The notes beneath the pieces are model-generated. The model had not been told where the DNA came from and made no database searches. It saw only the letters and a program-made list of their open reading frames with translations. From assembly GCF_022376295.1 (NCBI RefSeq), contig NZ_CP060140.1:1864356-1928355 (forward strand): a DNA stretch of 64,000 bases, in the 5' to 3' direction. Position numbers and translations under genes: made by a program. Source of the stretch: Nodularia sphaerocarpa UHCC 0038. GTDB taxonomy: Bacteria > Cyanobacteriota > Cyanobacteriia > Cyanobacteriales > Nostocaceae. Position 1 is the first letter of the stretch, and every line of letters begins with the position of its first letter. This document shows, piece after piece, positions 27,315-36,011 of the stretch.

Positions 27315-28601
27315 ATGGCAAAGCTTTCTAGACGAAAATTTTTAGCCTCTGCTGCTGGTGCAGCGGCCTTAACCCAAACTTTAGGTCATTATTCCACTTC
27401 TGCTCAAAGGAGTCCTGGTGTTTATATCGGCTACCGTGATACTCCTGAAATCACAACCGCTAAAATAGGTTTCATCCCAGTTACCAGTTGCTGTCCTTTA
27501 ATTATTGCTAAAGCTAAAGGATTTTTTGCTAAATATGGTATGCCCGATGTTGAAGTTGCCAAGCAGCCTTCCTGGGCTGTAATGCGAGACAAACTAATGC
27601 TGGGTTCGGAAAATGGAGGCTTAGATGGGGGTCATCTGCTTTTTCCAATGGCATACTTGATGGCGACGGGAGAAATCACCTATGGTCGTAAAGTCCCTAT
27701 GTACATCCTGGCGCGTCTCAATTTGAATGGGCAAGGAGTTTCCGTATCTAATGCCTATAAAGATTTAAAACTTGGTGTCAATAGTTCTCCACTCAAATCA
27801 ATATTTGCTCAAAAGGCAAAATCTGGAAAAAATTTACTCTGTGCTATTCCCTATCGGCGGGTGACTGGTGATTTTTTTATGCGCTGGTGGCTGGCTGATG
27901 GTGGTATTGATCCTGAGCGAGATGTATCACTAATTGTTGTGCCTCCCCCTCAAATGGTCGCCAATATGCGGGCAGGCTCAATGGAAGCTTTCTGTGTGGT
28001 AGATCCTTGGCATCAACGGCTGATCAAAGAGGGAATTGGTTACTCCACTGTTACTAGTGGGGAGTTGTGGAACAATCACCCTGAAAAAGCACTTGCCGTG
28101 CGTGCTGATTGGGTAGATAAATATCCCAAGGCGGCTAAGGCGCTGTTGGCAGCAGTGTTGGAGGCTCAAATGTGGTGCGACCGCGCAGATAATAAAGAGG
28201 AAATGTTTCAGATTGTCTCACAGCGACAGTGGATTGGAATGAACACTGATCTAATTCGCGATCGCATCTTAGGTAAATTTGATTATGGAAACGGGCGTGT
28301 GATAGAAAACAGTCCTCATGCTATTAAATTTTGGCGTGAAAGTGCTTCCTACCCTTACAAAAGTCATGACCTGTGGTTTCTAATTGAAGATATGCGCTGG
28401 GGGTATCGCTCACCAGAATTTGAAACTAAACCTTTGATTGAGGCTGTAAACCGCGAGGATTTGTGGCGGGAAGCAGCAAAATTAATAGGTCAGGAAAAGG
28501 CAATTCCACCTAGTACATCACGAGGTGTGGAGAAATTTTTCAATGGTTTGAAATTTGATCCTGAAAATCCTCAAGCTTATTTAATTTCTACTAACCTTTA
28601 A
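27315..28601 (+). CDS. Tat-exported substrate-binding protein, NrtA/CmpA family
   Basis: The 428-residue protein opens with a twin-arginine signal (SRRKFLASAAGAAALTQT), so it is folded before export. The mature part has family landmarks AKIGFIPVTSCCPLIIAKAK, KQPSWAVMRDKLMLGSENGG and GGHLLFPMAYLMATGE, as in nitrate- and bicarbonate-binding NrtA/CmpA. It completes the importer with the permease and ATPase. The SCCP segment at the N-terminal lobe and the lack of the NrtC partner argue for caution on calling the ligand nitrate or bicarbonate; an oxyanion or small organic acid remains possible. Confidence 0.88.
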   Translation: MAKLSRRKFLASAAGAAALTQTLGHYSTSAQRSPGVYIGYRDTPEITTAKIGFIPVTSCCPLIIAKAKGFFAKYGMPDVEVAKQPSWAVMRDKLMLGSENGGLDGGHLLFPMAYLMATGEITYGRKVPMYILARLNLNGQGVSVSNAYKDLKLGVNSSPLKSIFAQKAKSGKNLLCAIPYRRVTGDFFMRWWLADGGIDPERDVSLIVVPPPQMVANMRAGSMEAFCVVDPWHQRLIKEGIGYSTVTSGELWNNHPEKALAVRADWVDKYPKAAKALLAAVLEAQMWCDRADNKEEMFQIVSQRQWIGMNTDLIRDRILGKFDYGNGRVIENSPHAIKFWRESASYPYKSHDLWFLIEDMRWGYRSPEFETKPLIEAVNREDLWREAAKLIGQEKAIPPSTSRGVEKFFNGLKFDPENPQAYLISTNL

Positions 28602-28685
28602 TAATAATGACTAACTCACTGTTAGTTTTAAAGACAAGTAACTTAGTAATTTCAGCAGAGACGCTCCAGGAGCAGAGAGAAAGAG

Positions 28686-29378
28686 ATGTTTGAGAAACAG
28701 CCAGAAGGTTTACAGCAACGGGTGAAGGAGTTAGCGAACCAAGCTATAGAAGAGGCTAATCCTACTGCATGGTTTGATGTTTTATATAGTCAGTCTCAGG
28801 GTGATGTGACACAAATTCCTTGGGCTAAGTTAACTTGTCACCCTTATTTACAAGATTGGTTGACTATTCATGATACTCAAGGTGAGGGACTTTCGGCGCT
28901 GGTGATTGGGTGTGGTTTGGGAGATGATGCACAAGCTTTAGCAGACAGGGGTTTTCAGGTTACTGCTTTTGATATTTCGCCTACGGCTATTGATTGGTGT
29001 CAGCAACGATTTCCTGATTCTGCTGTGAATTATGTAGTTGCAGATTTGTTAAATTTACCTGCACAATGGCATCAAGCTTTTGATTTAGTTGTAGAAATTC
29101 GGAATATCCAAGCTTTACCTTTGAGTCTCCGTTCTACTGTGATTGCGTCAGTGGCTTCTGTAGTCGCCGCAACGGGAACTTTATTAGTGATTAATCGGTT
29201 TCGAGACACAGATATAGAACCTGATGGACCTCCCTGGCCTTTGTCTGATTCCGAATTAGCGCAGTTTACAGAATTGGGTTTGCAAGAAGTCAGCCGTGTG
29301 CAGTTTTATGAGGGTGAACGGGTGGATGTTCCACAACTACGCCTGGAATATCAGAAATCTGTCCCGCCAAAAGTCTAA
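28686..29378 (+). CDS. Class I SAM-dependent methyltransferase
   Basis: The 230-residue protein has motif I LVIGCGLGDDAQALADRG and the acidic ribose ligand in VTAFDISPTAIDWC. Next comes motif IV-like VVADLLNLPAQWHQAFDLVV. The layout is close to thiopurine-type or ubiE-like small-molecule methyltransferases. It ends the co-directional run that starts with the FMO and may methylate a product of that cluster, but it could equally be an independent gene. GGAG precedes the ATG at 28686. No membrane or targeting signals are visible. Confidence 0.85.
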   Translation: MFEKQPEGLQQRVKELANQAIEEANPTAWFDVLYSQSQGDVTQIPWAKLTCHPYLQDWLTIHDTQGEGLSALVIGCGLGDDAQALADRGFQVTAFDISPTAIDWCQQRFPDSAVNYVVADLLNLPAQWHQAFDLVVEIRNIQALPLSLRSTVIASVASVVAATGTLLVINRFRDTDIEPDGPPWPLSDSELAQFTELGLQEVSRVQFYEGERVDVPQLRLEYQKSVPPKV

Positions 29379-29424
29379 TTTATTACAGCCCTGGCGACTA
29401 GAAGTCGCGGAACCACCCAAACTA

Positions 29425-29442
29425 AACCCGCCTGCGCGGGTT
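29425..29442. terminator. Hairpin between the methyltransferase and lipB genes
   Basis: AACCCGC (29425-29431) and GCGGGTT (29436-29442) form a seven-base-pair stem with a CTGC loop, followed on the plus strand by AAAAATCCCATTTTTTC. It touches the lipB stop codon, so it may serve both convergent genes. Confidence 0.6.
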
Positions 29443-30121
29443 AAAAATCCCATTTTTTCATTGTCTCGACTAATTCCACGCCGAATACTTCCGCAAAACA
29501 GTCAGCTATATTAACGCGCACTTCTTCGCAGGTAATACCGGGAATCCATTCGGCTAAACTGGCGACGGGTTTATCCGCAATACCACAAGGGATAATCTGT
29601 TTAAAGCCTGACATATCAGGACAAACATTGAATGCAAATCCGTGCATAGTAATCCAACGGCTGACTTTAATCCCGATGGCGGCAACTTTTCGCCCTTCTA
29701 GCCAAACTCCAGTAAAACCCGGTAGGCGATCGCCTGTCAACCCATAAACTGCCAAAACCCGAATTAATACCTCTTCTAATTGCCGTAAATACCAATGCAA
29801 ATCTTTACAATAATATTGCAGATTTAAAATTGGATACCCCACAACTTGACCAGGGCAATGATAAGTTACTTCGCCACCGCGTTCAACTCTGTGAACATCA
29901 AATTTACTTTGATCCAGGTCTTTGAGAAATTCAGGGTTGCTGCCTTGTCCCAAAGTATAGACAGGCGGATGCTCTAATAATATTAACACATCATCCAGAC
30001 TAGGTTGCAGAATGCGCTCCTGGAGAAGCGATCGCTGCCAAAAAAGCGCCTCTGTGTATGGCATCAATCCGGCATTAAATAACAAACAACGTCTGTAATC
30101 TGCTTCCATACTACGAATCAT
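29441..30121 (-). CDS. lipB: Octanoyl-[acyl-carrier-protein]-protein N-octanoyltransferase
   Basis: LipB moves octanoate from acyl carrier protein to lipoyl domains, the first step in making lipoate for pyruvate and glycine-cleavage complexes. Landmarks are VERGGEVTYHCPGQVVGYPI, the catalytic lysine region EGRKVAAIGIKVSRW and MHGFAFNVCPDM, with cysteine in QIIPCGI. I take ATG 30121 (MIRSMEADYRR, 226 residues); ATG 30109 is also possible, and the reading from 30133 would need TTG. The gene is divergent from lrtA and convergent with the methyltransferase gene. Confidence 0.93.
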   Translation of the reverse strand: MIRSMEADYRRCLLFNAGLMPYTEALFWQRSLLQERILQPSLDDVLILLEHPPVYTLGQGSNPEFLKDLDQSKFDVHRVERGGEVTYHCPGQVVGYPILNLQYYCKDLHWYLRQLEEVLIRVLAVYGLTGDRLPGFTGVWLEGRKVAAIGIKVSRWITMHGFAFNVCPDMSGFKQIIPCGIADKPVASLAEWIPGITCEEVRVNIADCFAEVFGVELVETMKKWDF

Positions 30122-30514
30122 GCCAAAAATCAACAGGGTTATTCACCAAATATATTTCAATTTACAGATATTGAGTCAAGAAATGTCAAGCAATGCAAAG
30201 GATTTTAAAGGAACGCCAAAGTCAGGTGCATTCTAGAATACAAAGTGCTAAGTTGAATATATAACCTCAACGGTGTTAGGAGGAAATCTCAGCATCCAGC
30301 ATCACGCCAAACAGAATCAGAACGAATGCACTGGCTGGTGAATCTCATAAATCGTTTGGATCTCGAACTGGATCACCCATCCAAAACAGAGCCAACGCAT
30401 AAGCAGTACATTAAAATAGTTCAAAATTTGTTTTGGCGGTAGTGAAAGACCTTACCGCGACTTCTTTTCATACAAAACAAATTCACATCAAATATATTCA
30501 GTGGGAGAGTTTAC
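30122..30514. promoter_or_regulatory. Intergenic region with the presumed long 5' leader of lrtA
   Basis: No confident gene lies here. lrtA transcripts in other cyanobacteria have a long untranslated leader involved in light control, and this 393-bp gap fits that. AGGAGG occurs at 30278-30283 with no start codon at normal distance, and a 38-codon open frame (MHWLVNLINRLD) runs 30326-30442 without a clear ribosome-binding site. Whether either takes part in control is unknown. Confidence 0.45.
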
Positions 30515-31156
30515 ATGAAGCTTGTCATCCACGGCAAAAATATTGAAATCACCGATGCTATTCGGGAGTATGTACATCTAAAAATTGAAAAAGCCGTAAG
30601 TCATTTTCAGAACATCACCAATGAAGTGGATGTGCATCTGAGTGTCGCCCGTAATCCTCGAATCACCACCAAGCAAGCGGCGGAAGTCACTATTTTTGCA
30701 AATGGTAGTGTTATCCGTGCAGAGGAAAGCAGCGAAAACTTATACGCCAGCATTGACTTAGTAGCAGATAAAATTGCCCGTCAGCTGCGTAAATATAAGG
30801 AAAGACTTCAAGATCAGAAAACTAATGCCCCACCCACAAATCAAGTATTAGTTCCTGAACCAGTAGCGGCGGATTTAATAGGCGATCGCACCCCCGAATT
30901 ACCAAACGAGGTCGTCCGTACAAAATATTTTTCCATGCCACCGATGACCGTTGCAGAAGCCACACAACAGCTGCAACTAGTGGGACACGACTTTTATATG
31001 TTCCACAACTCTGAAACTGGCGAAATGAATGTAATTTACGAGCGTAACCACGGCGGTTACGGTGTAATTCAACCCCGTCATAGTAACGGACACACCAACG
31101 GCAAAAACGGCAATTCAGCCCAAGCTGTCCCCGCAAAAGCCCACTCCCATAAGTAA
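30515..31156 (+). CDS. lrtA: Ribosome hibernation-promoting factor, long form (light-repressed protein A)
   Basis: The 213-residue protein has an N-terminal ribosome-binding S30AE domain (MKLVIHGKNIEITDAIREYV to about residue 100) and a C-terminal dimerisation domain (RTKYFSMPPMTVAEATQQLQ to YERNHGGYGVIQPRH). Long-form HPF binds the decoding centre and pairs 70S ribosomes into inactive 100S dimers in the dark or under starvation. In cyanobacteria this is LrtA. A GGGAGAG motif precedes the ATG. The C-terminal tail is low-complexity (NGHTNGKNGNSAQ). Confidence 0.95.
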   Translation: MKLVIHGKNIEITDAIREYVHLKIEKAVSHFQNITNEVDVHLSVARNPRITTKQAAEVTIFANGSVIRAEESSENLYASIDLVADKIARQLRKYKERLQDQKTNAPPTNQVLVPEPVAADLIGDRTPELPNEVVRTKYFSMPPMTVAEATQQLQLVGHDFYMFHNSETGEMNVIYERNHGGYGVIQPRHSNGHTNGKNGNSAQAVPAKAHSHK

Positions 31157-31185
31157 GAGTCGGGTCAATACTTATCAGATAAAGC

Positions 31186-31329
31186 AGACCTAACCCCCCT
31201 AACCCCCCTTCCCTACAAGGGAATGGGGGAAACTAGCTCCCCTCTCCTTAACAAGGGAATGGGGTTAACTAGCTCCCCTCTCTAGCTCCCCTCTCCTTAC
31301 CAAGGAGAGGGGCTGGGGGTGAGGTTCTT
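31186..31329. repeat. GC-rich repeat block with strong hairpin
   Basis: The spacer between lrtA and prxQ consists of repeated CTAGCTCCCCTCTCC and ACAAGGGAATGGGG units. Its last part forms an 11-bp stem, CCCCTCTCCTT (31288-31298) with AAGGAGAGGGG (31302-31312). This is a common dispersed cyanobacterial repeat and may act as a terminator for both convergent genes. Confidence 0.7.
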
Positions 31330-31788
31330 TTACACAGCCAACTGTTGCAAAGTCTTCAGCGCTTCCTCAACGTGACCCTTAAAATTCAACATTGAATCAA
31401 ACACATACTTTACAACGCCCTCCTTATCAATCACATAAGTCACACGACCAGGGACAAAACCAAACATTGCAGTTGCGCCGTATTGCTTCCGCACTTGGTC
31501 GCCTTTATCACTCAAGAGCTGAAAAGGTAAATTATACTTCTGTGCAAATTTCTGGTGAGACTCATTAGAATCACCGCTCACGCCAATCACCTCAGCGCCA
31601 GCAGTTTTAAACACCTCATATTGATCCCGAAAAGCACAAGATTCGGCTTTACATCCTGGTGTATCATCCTTGGGATAAAAATATAAAACCACAGCTTTTT
31701 GACCACGAAAAGCGCTGAGGCTAACTGTGGAACCATTTTGGGCGCAAAGAGAGAAATCAGGCGCAGTATCACCAACTTTAACAGACAT
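31330..31788 (-). CDS. prxQ: Peroxiredoxin, PrxQ/BCP type
   Basis: The 152-residue protein has the thioredoxin-like fold of atypical two-cysteine peroxiredoxins, with peroxidatic and resolving cysteines five residues apart in PKDDTPGCKAESCAFRDQ. It reduces hydrogen and alkyl peroxides, taking electrons from thioredoxin. GVSGDSNESHQKFAQKYNLP and the conserved Arg region GRVTYVIDKEG are also typical. It lies 20 bp downstream of an ABC-F gene on the same strand and may share its transcript. Cyanobacteria usually have several PrxQ paralogues. Confidence 0.92.
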   Translation of the reverse strand: MSVKVGDTAPDFSLCAQNGSTVSLSAFRGQKAVVLYFYPKDDTPGCKAESCAFRDQYEVFKTAGAEVIGVSGDSNESHQKFAQKYNLPFQLLSDKGDQVRKQYGATAMFGFVPGRVTYVIDKEGVVKYVFDSMLNFKGHVEEALKTLQQLAV

Positions 31789-31808
31789 ATATTTTCTTAC
31801 CGATTTTA

Positions 31809-33740
31809 TTAAGCGTCAATCTCTGCTAATTCTAACCACCGTTCTGTCGCGGTATCAATCGAGTGCTTGAGAGTTTCCACTTGTTCATAGAGTTTCTGGA
31901 CTTGGGTGTAATTCCCAGCAGAGACATTTACCAAAGCTTTTTCCACTGTGGCTTTCTCAGTTTCCAACTTGGCAATTTTTCCTTCTAACTCCTCAAATTC
32001 CCGCTTTTCCCAGTTTGATAGTCTGCGGCGCTTTTTATTGTCGCTGTCTGAAGACGAAGCTGCAACTTTTACATCTTCCTTGGGTTTTTCCTTCGTATTC
32101 GCGGCTTGTTGCTGTTTAGCTTCTTCCTCCTCAGCCTTCTTATAGTCGAGATAAATTGAGTAATTACCTGGATATTTCCGGAGATTACCGCCCTCTTCCA
32201 AAGCAAAAATAGTATCTACAGTTCGATCTAAAAAGTAGCGATCGTGAGAAACTGCAATTACACAACCAGGAAAATCTTCTAAATAATCCTCTAGTACCGC
32301 CAATGTCTGCACATCTAAATCATTGGTAGGTTCATCTAAAATCAACACATTAGGCGCACCAATCAGAATCCGCAACAAAAACAAACGGCGTTTTTCCCCA
32401 CCAGATAACTTATTAATGGGCGCGTATTGCTGGTTTCCGGGAAACAGAAACCGTTCTAACATTTGAGAAGCAGAAATTTGAGTTCCATCAGAGACTTTGA
32501 CAAATTCGCCCTCTTCTTTAATGTAGTCAATCACGCGCTGATTTTCGTCTACGGCTGAAAGTAACTCTTCCGAATGCTGGTCAAAATAGCCGATGTGAAT
32601 TGTCGTTCCAATATCTACATTACCGGAATCTGGTTGAATACGTTTGGTAATCATATCCATTAAAGTAGATTTACCAGTTCCATTCCCGCCAATAATTCCA
32701 ATGCGGTCTTCTGGACTAAATTCGTAGGTGAAATCCTTAATTAAAGTCCGTCCATCGTAGCCTTTAGAAATGTTATTTAATTCAATAACTTTTTTACCAA
32801 TGCGACGGCTAACTGTAGAAATATCAACTTTACCCTGGACTTGTTTAAACTCAGTTTCCCGCAAGCTTTCAACCCGTTGAATCCGAGCTTTTTGTTTGGT
32901 ACTTCTGGCTTTTGGTCCTCTGCTTAACCATTCTAATTCTCGGCGTAATATACCTTTGTGTTTGCGTTGGCTACTAATTGCCGATTCTTCAGCTAAAGCT
33001 TTCTTTTCCAGGTAATATGAATAATTACCAGAATAAGTGTAAATATCGCCTCGGTCGATTTCAATAATTCGGTTTGTAACTTGGTCGAGAAAATAGCGGT
33101 CGTGAGTTATCAGCAAAAGTGCGCCCCGAAAGCGATTTAAATAACTTTGTAGCCATTCTACAGACAGCGCATCCAGATGGTTTGTAGGTTCATCCATCAA
33201 TAAAACATCTGGTTCTGATAGTAAAGCTGTTGCTAAAGCGATACGCTTGCGATAGCCTCCTGATAAAGTACCAATAACCGCATCAAAATCAGAAATTCCT
33301 AACTTAGTCAAGATAATTTTGGCGTTGGTTTCCAGTTCCCAAGCGCCAGCAGTTTCCATGCGTTGCATTACCCCAGACAAGCGGGACATCAATTGACTAT
33401 CTTCTGGATGGTGAACAAGTTTATGAGATAGTTCTTCATACTCACGCACCAAAGCCAAATGTTCACCACTGTCAGCAAAAATTTGCTCTAAAACTGTGTG
33501 ATTTTCATCTAAATCTGGCTGCTGCGGTAAATAAATTACTTTTGCACCAGAACTAAAGGTAATTTGTCCACTATCAATTGATTCTAATCCGGCAATCATT
33601 TTTAATAAAGTTGACTTACCAGAACCGTTAGTCCCAATTAAGCCAACTTTATCGGTAGCATCTAAGCTAAAACTAGCATCTCGTAAAAGTTCTTTGATGC
33701 CAAAATCTTTTTTAACTGATTGTAATGTAATAATACTCAT
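31809..33740 (-). CDS. ABC-F family ATPase (ribosome-associated, Uup-like)
   Basis: The 643-residue protein has two ABC domains without membrane helices. Walker A motifs are GTNGSGKST and GGNGTGKST, signatures LSGGYRKRI and LSGGEKRRL, and both DEPTNHLD-type boxes are present (DEPTNHLDAL and DEPTNDLDVQ). The linker between domains is charged (GPKARSTKQKARIQRV). A C-terminal coiled coil follows residue 540 (KREFEELEGKIAKLETEKAT). ABC-F proteins bind the ribosomal E site and affect stalled translation. The C-terminal coiled coil points to the Uup branch. Confidence 0.92.
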   Translation of the reverse strand: MSIITLQSVKKDFGIKELLRDASFSLDATDKVGLIGTNGSGKSTLLKMIAGLESIDSGQITFSSGAKVIYLPQQPDLDENHTVLEQIFADSGEHLALVREYEELSHKLVHHPEDSQLMSRLSGVMQRMETAGAWELETNAKIILTKLGISDFDAVIGTLSGGYRKRIALATALLSEPDVLLMDEPTNHLDALSVEWLQSYLNRFRGALLLITHDRYFLDQVTNRIIEIDRGDIYTYSGNYSYYLEKKALAEESAISSQRKHKGILRRELEWLSRGPKARSTKQKARIQRVESLRETEFKQVQGKVDISTVSRRIGKKVIELNNISKGYDGRTLIKDFTYEFSPEDRIGIIGGNGTGKSTLMDMITKRIQPDSGNVDIGTTIHIGYFDQHSEELLSAVDENQRVIDYIKEEGEFVKVSDGTQISASQMLERFLFPGNQQYAPINKLSGGEKRRLFLLRILIGAPNVLILDEPTNDLDVQTLAVLEDYLEDFPGCVIAVSHDRYFLDRTVDTIFALEEGGNLRKYPGNYSIYLDYKKAEEEEAKQQQAANTKEKPKEDVKVAASSSDSDNKKRRRLSNWEKREFEELEGKIAKLETEKATVEKALVNVSAGNYTQVQKLYEQVETLKHSIDTATERWLELAEIDA

Positions 33741-34127
33741 AAAAATTAGTCATTGGTCATTGGTCATTAGTCGGTGTCTTTAGAAAATCTAGTTTTAGCA
33801 AAAAAGGAACATTCCAGATTTGGCAAAAATATCCGGGACTCAGACAAACACTGTTTTACAGCGCTTTTGATTTGAATGAAGCACAGAATTATCTGTGTAC
33901 CCTGCACCGATAGCGGAGCCGGGCGCTAGCCATAACCACTCTATATCTACATCTGTGTTCATCTGTGTCCATCTGTGGTTCCTTATTTCTTGCTGTACCT
34001 CATTTAATTGCAAAACGCACCTGTAAATCCTCTTACCTTTGTATATTAGCGGTTTATTTTTTCACCCTCCAGGATAAGTCACAATCCCATCAGTAACTGC
34101 TGTTTGGAATGTTTCCACCGACACCCA
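33741..34127. other. Intergenic region with short repeats
   Basis: No gene is visible. It contains short tandem GGTCATT units next to the ABC-F start and repeated CATCTGTGT units near 33950-33985, both of kinds that are dispersed in Nostocales. The ABC-F promoter should lie at its left end. Confidence 0.5.
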
Positions 34128-34550
34128 CTAATTTTCAGCAAATAAATCCAGGGGTAAATGTCCATACATTTCGTTGATTCCCCCCTCATTATAAGATTGG
34201 CAAGAAATTAATACACCCCGATGATGTCCTGAGTATGAATCGAGATAACATAACCCATTTTTGCCATTTAATTTGATATAAACTGGCCCTTCGGGTGTGG
34301 CTAAATCGCTGGGGACTTCATAGCCAAAAGCATGAGAATAAGTCCTCATAGCCAGTATGCCATCTTCTGCCGTATCAGCACAAATACCTAATATTTGGTA
34401 ATCTGAAATACTAGCTACCAAAGTTAAAGCCCGACGCACCAAGGCTTTTTCTGAAGGTTTGAGAATGGGTGCGATGTCTAAGCAGTTGAATTTATGCAGA
34501 ATTTTTGTAGCTTCTGAGATTGTGAGGTTTTGGTGGTTTGGTGTCGTCAT
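34128..34550 (-). CDS. DUF1824 family protein
   Basis: This 140-residue soluble protein matches the cyanobacterial DUF1824 family by its pattern EALVRRALTLVASISDYQIL-like core, ICADTAEDG, PVYIKLNGKNGLCYLDSYSG and HRGVLISCQS. The function is unknown. It lies downstream of the prohibitin gene on the same strand (81 bp), possibly in the same transcript. No signal peptide or membrane segment is seen. Confidence 0.8.
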   Translation of the reverse strand: MTTPNHQNLTISEATKILHKFNCLDIAPILKPSEKALVRRALTLVASISDYQILGICADTAEDGILAMRTYSHAFGYEVPSDLATPEGPVYIKLNGKNGLCYLDSYSGHHRGVLISCQSYNEGGINEMYGHLPLDLFAEN

Positions 34551-34631
34551 AAATCAATTTATGATTTTCTGGGTTTGGCTTTGGTGTCTGAGGTGGGTTA
34601 CTCCCACCCCATTTTGCATTATTTACTCAAA

Positions 34632-35513
34632 TTATGGTTGATTGTATTCGGGATTTCCCAGGTTGAAAAGGAATGGCACACCGCCTTTGGAGTCACCACC
34701 CATAACGAGGACTCTGGGCATCTGAGAGCCGCCATTTCTCCAAGCTTCAATTGCTTCTTTTTGCAGAACTAACTGCCCACCTTGGGCTTTGAGGGTCTCG
34801 GCTAAGAGTCTTTGAGCTTCGGCTCTACCCTTGGCGCGATTTACATCTGCTTGTGCTTCTTGTTCAGCTTCTCGTGCTACGTAAACGGCTCTTTGGGCGC
34901 GCTGTTCAGCTATTTGTTTTTCTTCTACAGCTCTGGCAAATTCGGGTGAGAAATTTAAGTCAACTACGCTAGTATCTAGCACAATTATCCCATATTTGGC
35001 TAGGCGATCGCCCAAAGCAAAATCAAAGTCTTCTTTTAATTCACTCCTTTTGGTAATTGCTTCTTCTACTGTTCTTCTAGCAGCAGCGATTTTAAACGCT
35101 TCCTGTGTCTGAGGAGCAATGATTTTTGAGACAATATTTGCTAAGGTTCCTTGTTTCCTTCTTACCTCAACTACCTTTGTGGGGTCAAGGCGAAAGTTAA
35201 TGGCAAATCTGGCTGATAAATTTTGCAAGTCCTTGGTAGAACTTTCGGCGGGGACTTCAAATTTTTGTACTGTCAAATCATACACATCAACTACTGAAAC
35301 AAGGGGTGGTTTAATGTGAATACCTTCTAGTAGCGCACCATCTCTAGCGCTACCTAAGATGCTGATGACTCCGGCTTGTCCTGGGGTGAGAATTACAAAG
35401 GAATTTAGTCCGACGAGGACAATGAGTGCTAACACAATTCCAAAAACTGTGGTTTGCCAATTCCCAAATTGCTGACTTTTCAAGGTTCTATCTCCTTTTG
35501 CATCTTTAGGCAA
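34632..35513 (-). CDS. Prohibitin-family (SPFH/band 7) membrane protein
   Basis: The 293-residue protein has one N-terminal membrane helix (about 20-42, VFGIVLALIVLVGLNSFVIL). A band-7 domain then begins PGQAGVISILGSARDGALLE and includes IKPPLVSVVDVYDLTVQKFE. The C-terminal helix, QRAQRAVYVAREAEQEAQAD onward, is coiled coil. Prohibitins form ring assemblies on membranes and stabilise or control membrane proteins and proteases such as FtsH. The layout is that of cyanobacterial Phb1-like proteins. Confidence 0.92.
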   Translation of the reverse strand: MPKDAKGDRTLKSQQFGNWQTTVFGIVLALIVLVGLNSFVILTPGQAGVISILGSARDGALLEGIHIKPPLVSVVDVYDLTVQKFEVPAESSTKDLQNLSARFAINFRLDPTKVVEVRRKQGTLANIVSKIIAPQTQEAFKIAAARRTVEEAITKRSELKEDFDFALGDRLAKYGIIVLDTSVVDLNFSPEFARAVEEKQIAEQRAQRAVYVAREAEQEAQADVNRAKGRAEAQRLLAETLKAQGGQLVLQKEAIEAWRNGGSQMPRVLVMGGDSKGGVPFLFNLGNPEYNQP

Positions 35514-35660
35514 CTCCAGTTCTATGGTGACACGTCATCTGCTGTTCTACCCAAGAATCAGACTGCAAAAGCGAGTTGCTCTGTTCTCCCCTATTGTGGT
35601 AGTATCGGTGGCGAGCAACTGTAAATTACTGTGGCTATAGCATTTAAATCTCATCAGGCA

Positions 35661-35977
35661 TCAGAAAGACGTAGGTATTCAATACTCAAGAATCCGCCGA
35701 TTTTGATTGTGGATGAGGCTACTTCGGCAGTGGATAATCAAACAAAAGCGGCTATTGAGCGATCGCTCTAACCGATTAGAGTAGATAGAACTACCATTGT
35801 CATCAGCCTAACGGCATAGCTTTTCTTACCGCTCATCGTCTTTCTACTATCCGCAATGCTGATTGCATTTATGTGATGGAACATGGGACATTGATTGAGT
35901 CGGGGACTCATGAGCAGTTGTTGGAGCAGGATCGAGTTTATGCAGGTGTCTGGCGTGTGCAAAGTGGGTTAAGATAG
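35661..35977 (+). pseudogene. Remnant of an ABC exporter ATP-binding domain
   Basis: Frame reading gives LKNPPILIVDEATSAVDNQT and KAAIERSL before a stop at about 35769. After roughly 40 bases with a small insertion the family sequence resumes as TAHRLSTIRNADCIYVMEHG and TLIESGTHEQLLEQ, ending LR and stop at 35977. This is the Walker B to C-terminus part of an MsbA-like exporter. The upstream domains are gone. The intact part has lost the signature loop, so the gene is dead. Confidence 0.85.
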
Positions 35978-36011
35978 GTTTCACGCAGAGGCGCAGAGTC
36001 GCAGAGAGTTT

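Noticed and set aside
25540..28601. Calling the ABC importer a nitrate or bicarbonate transporter by name
   Set aside because: The family match is clear, but there is no NrtC-type fused ATPase and no nitrate or bicarbonate gene nearby, so the substrate was left open.
31186..31329. Possible CRISPR or RNA gene in the GC-rich repeats after lrtA
   Set aside because: Units are irregular, match a common dispersed repeat type, and form a simple terminator-like hairpin.
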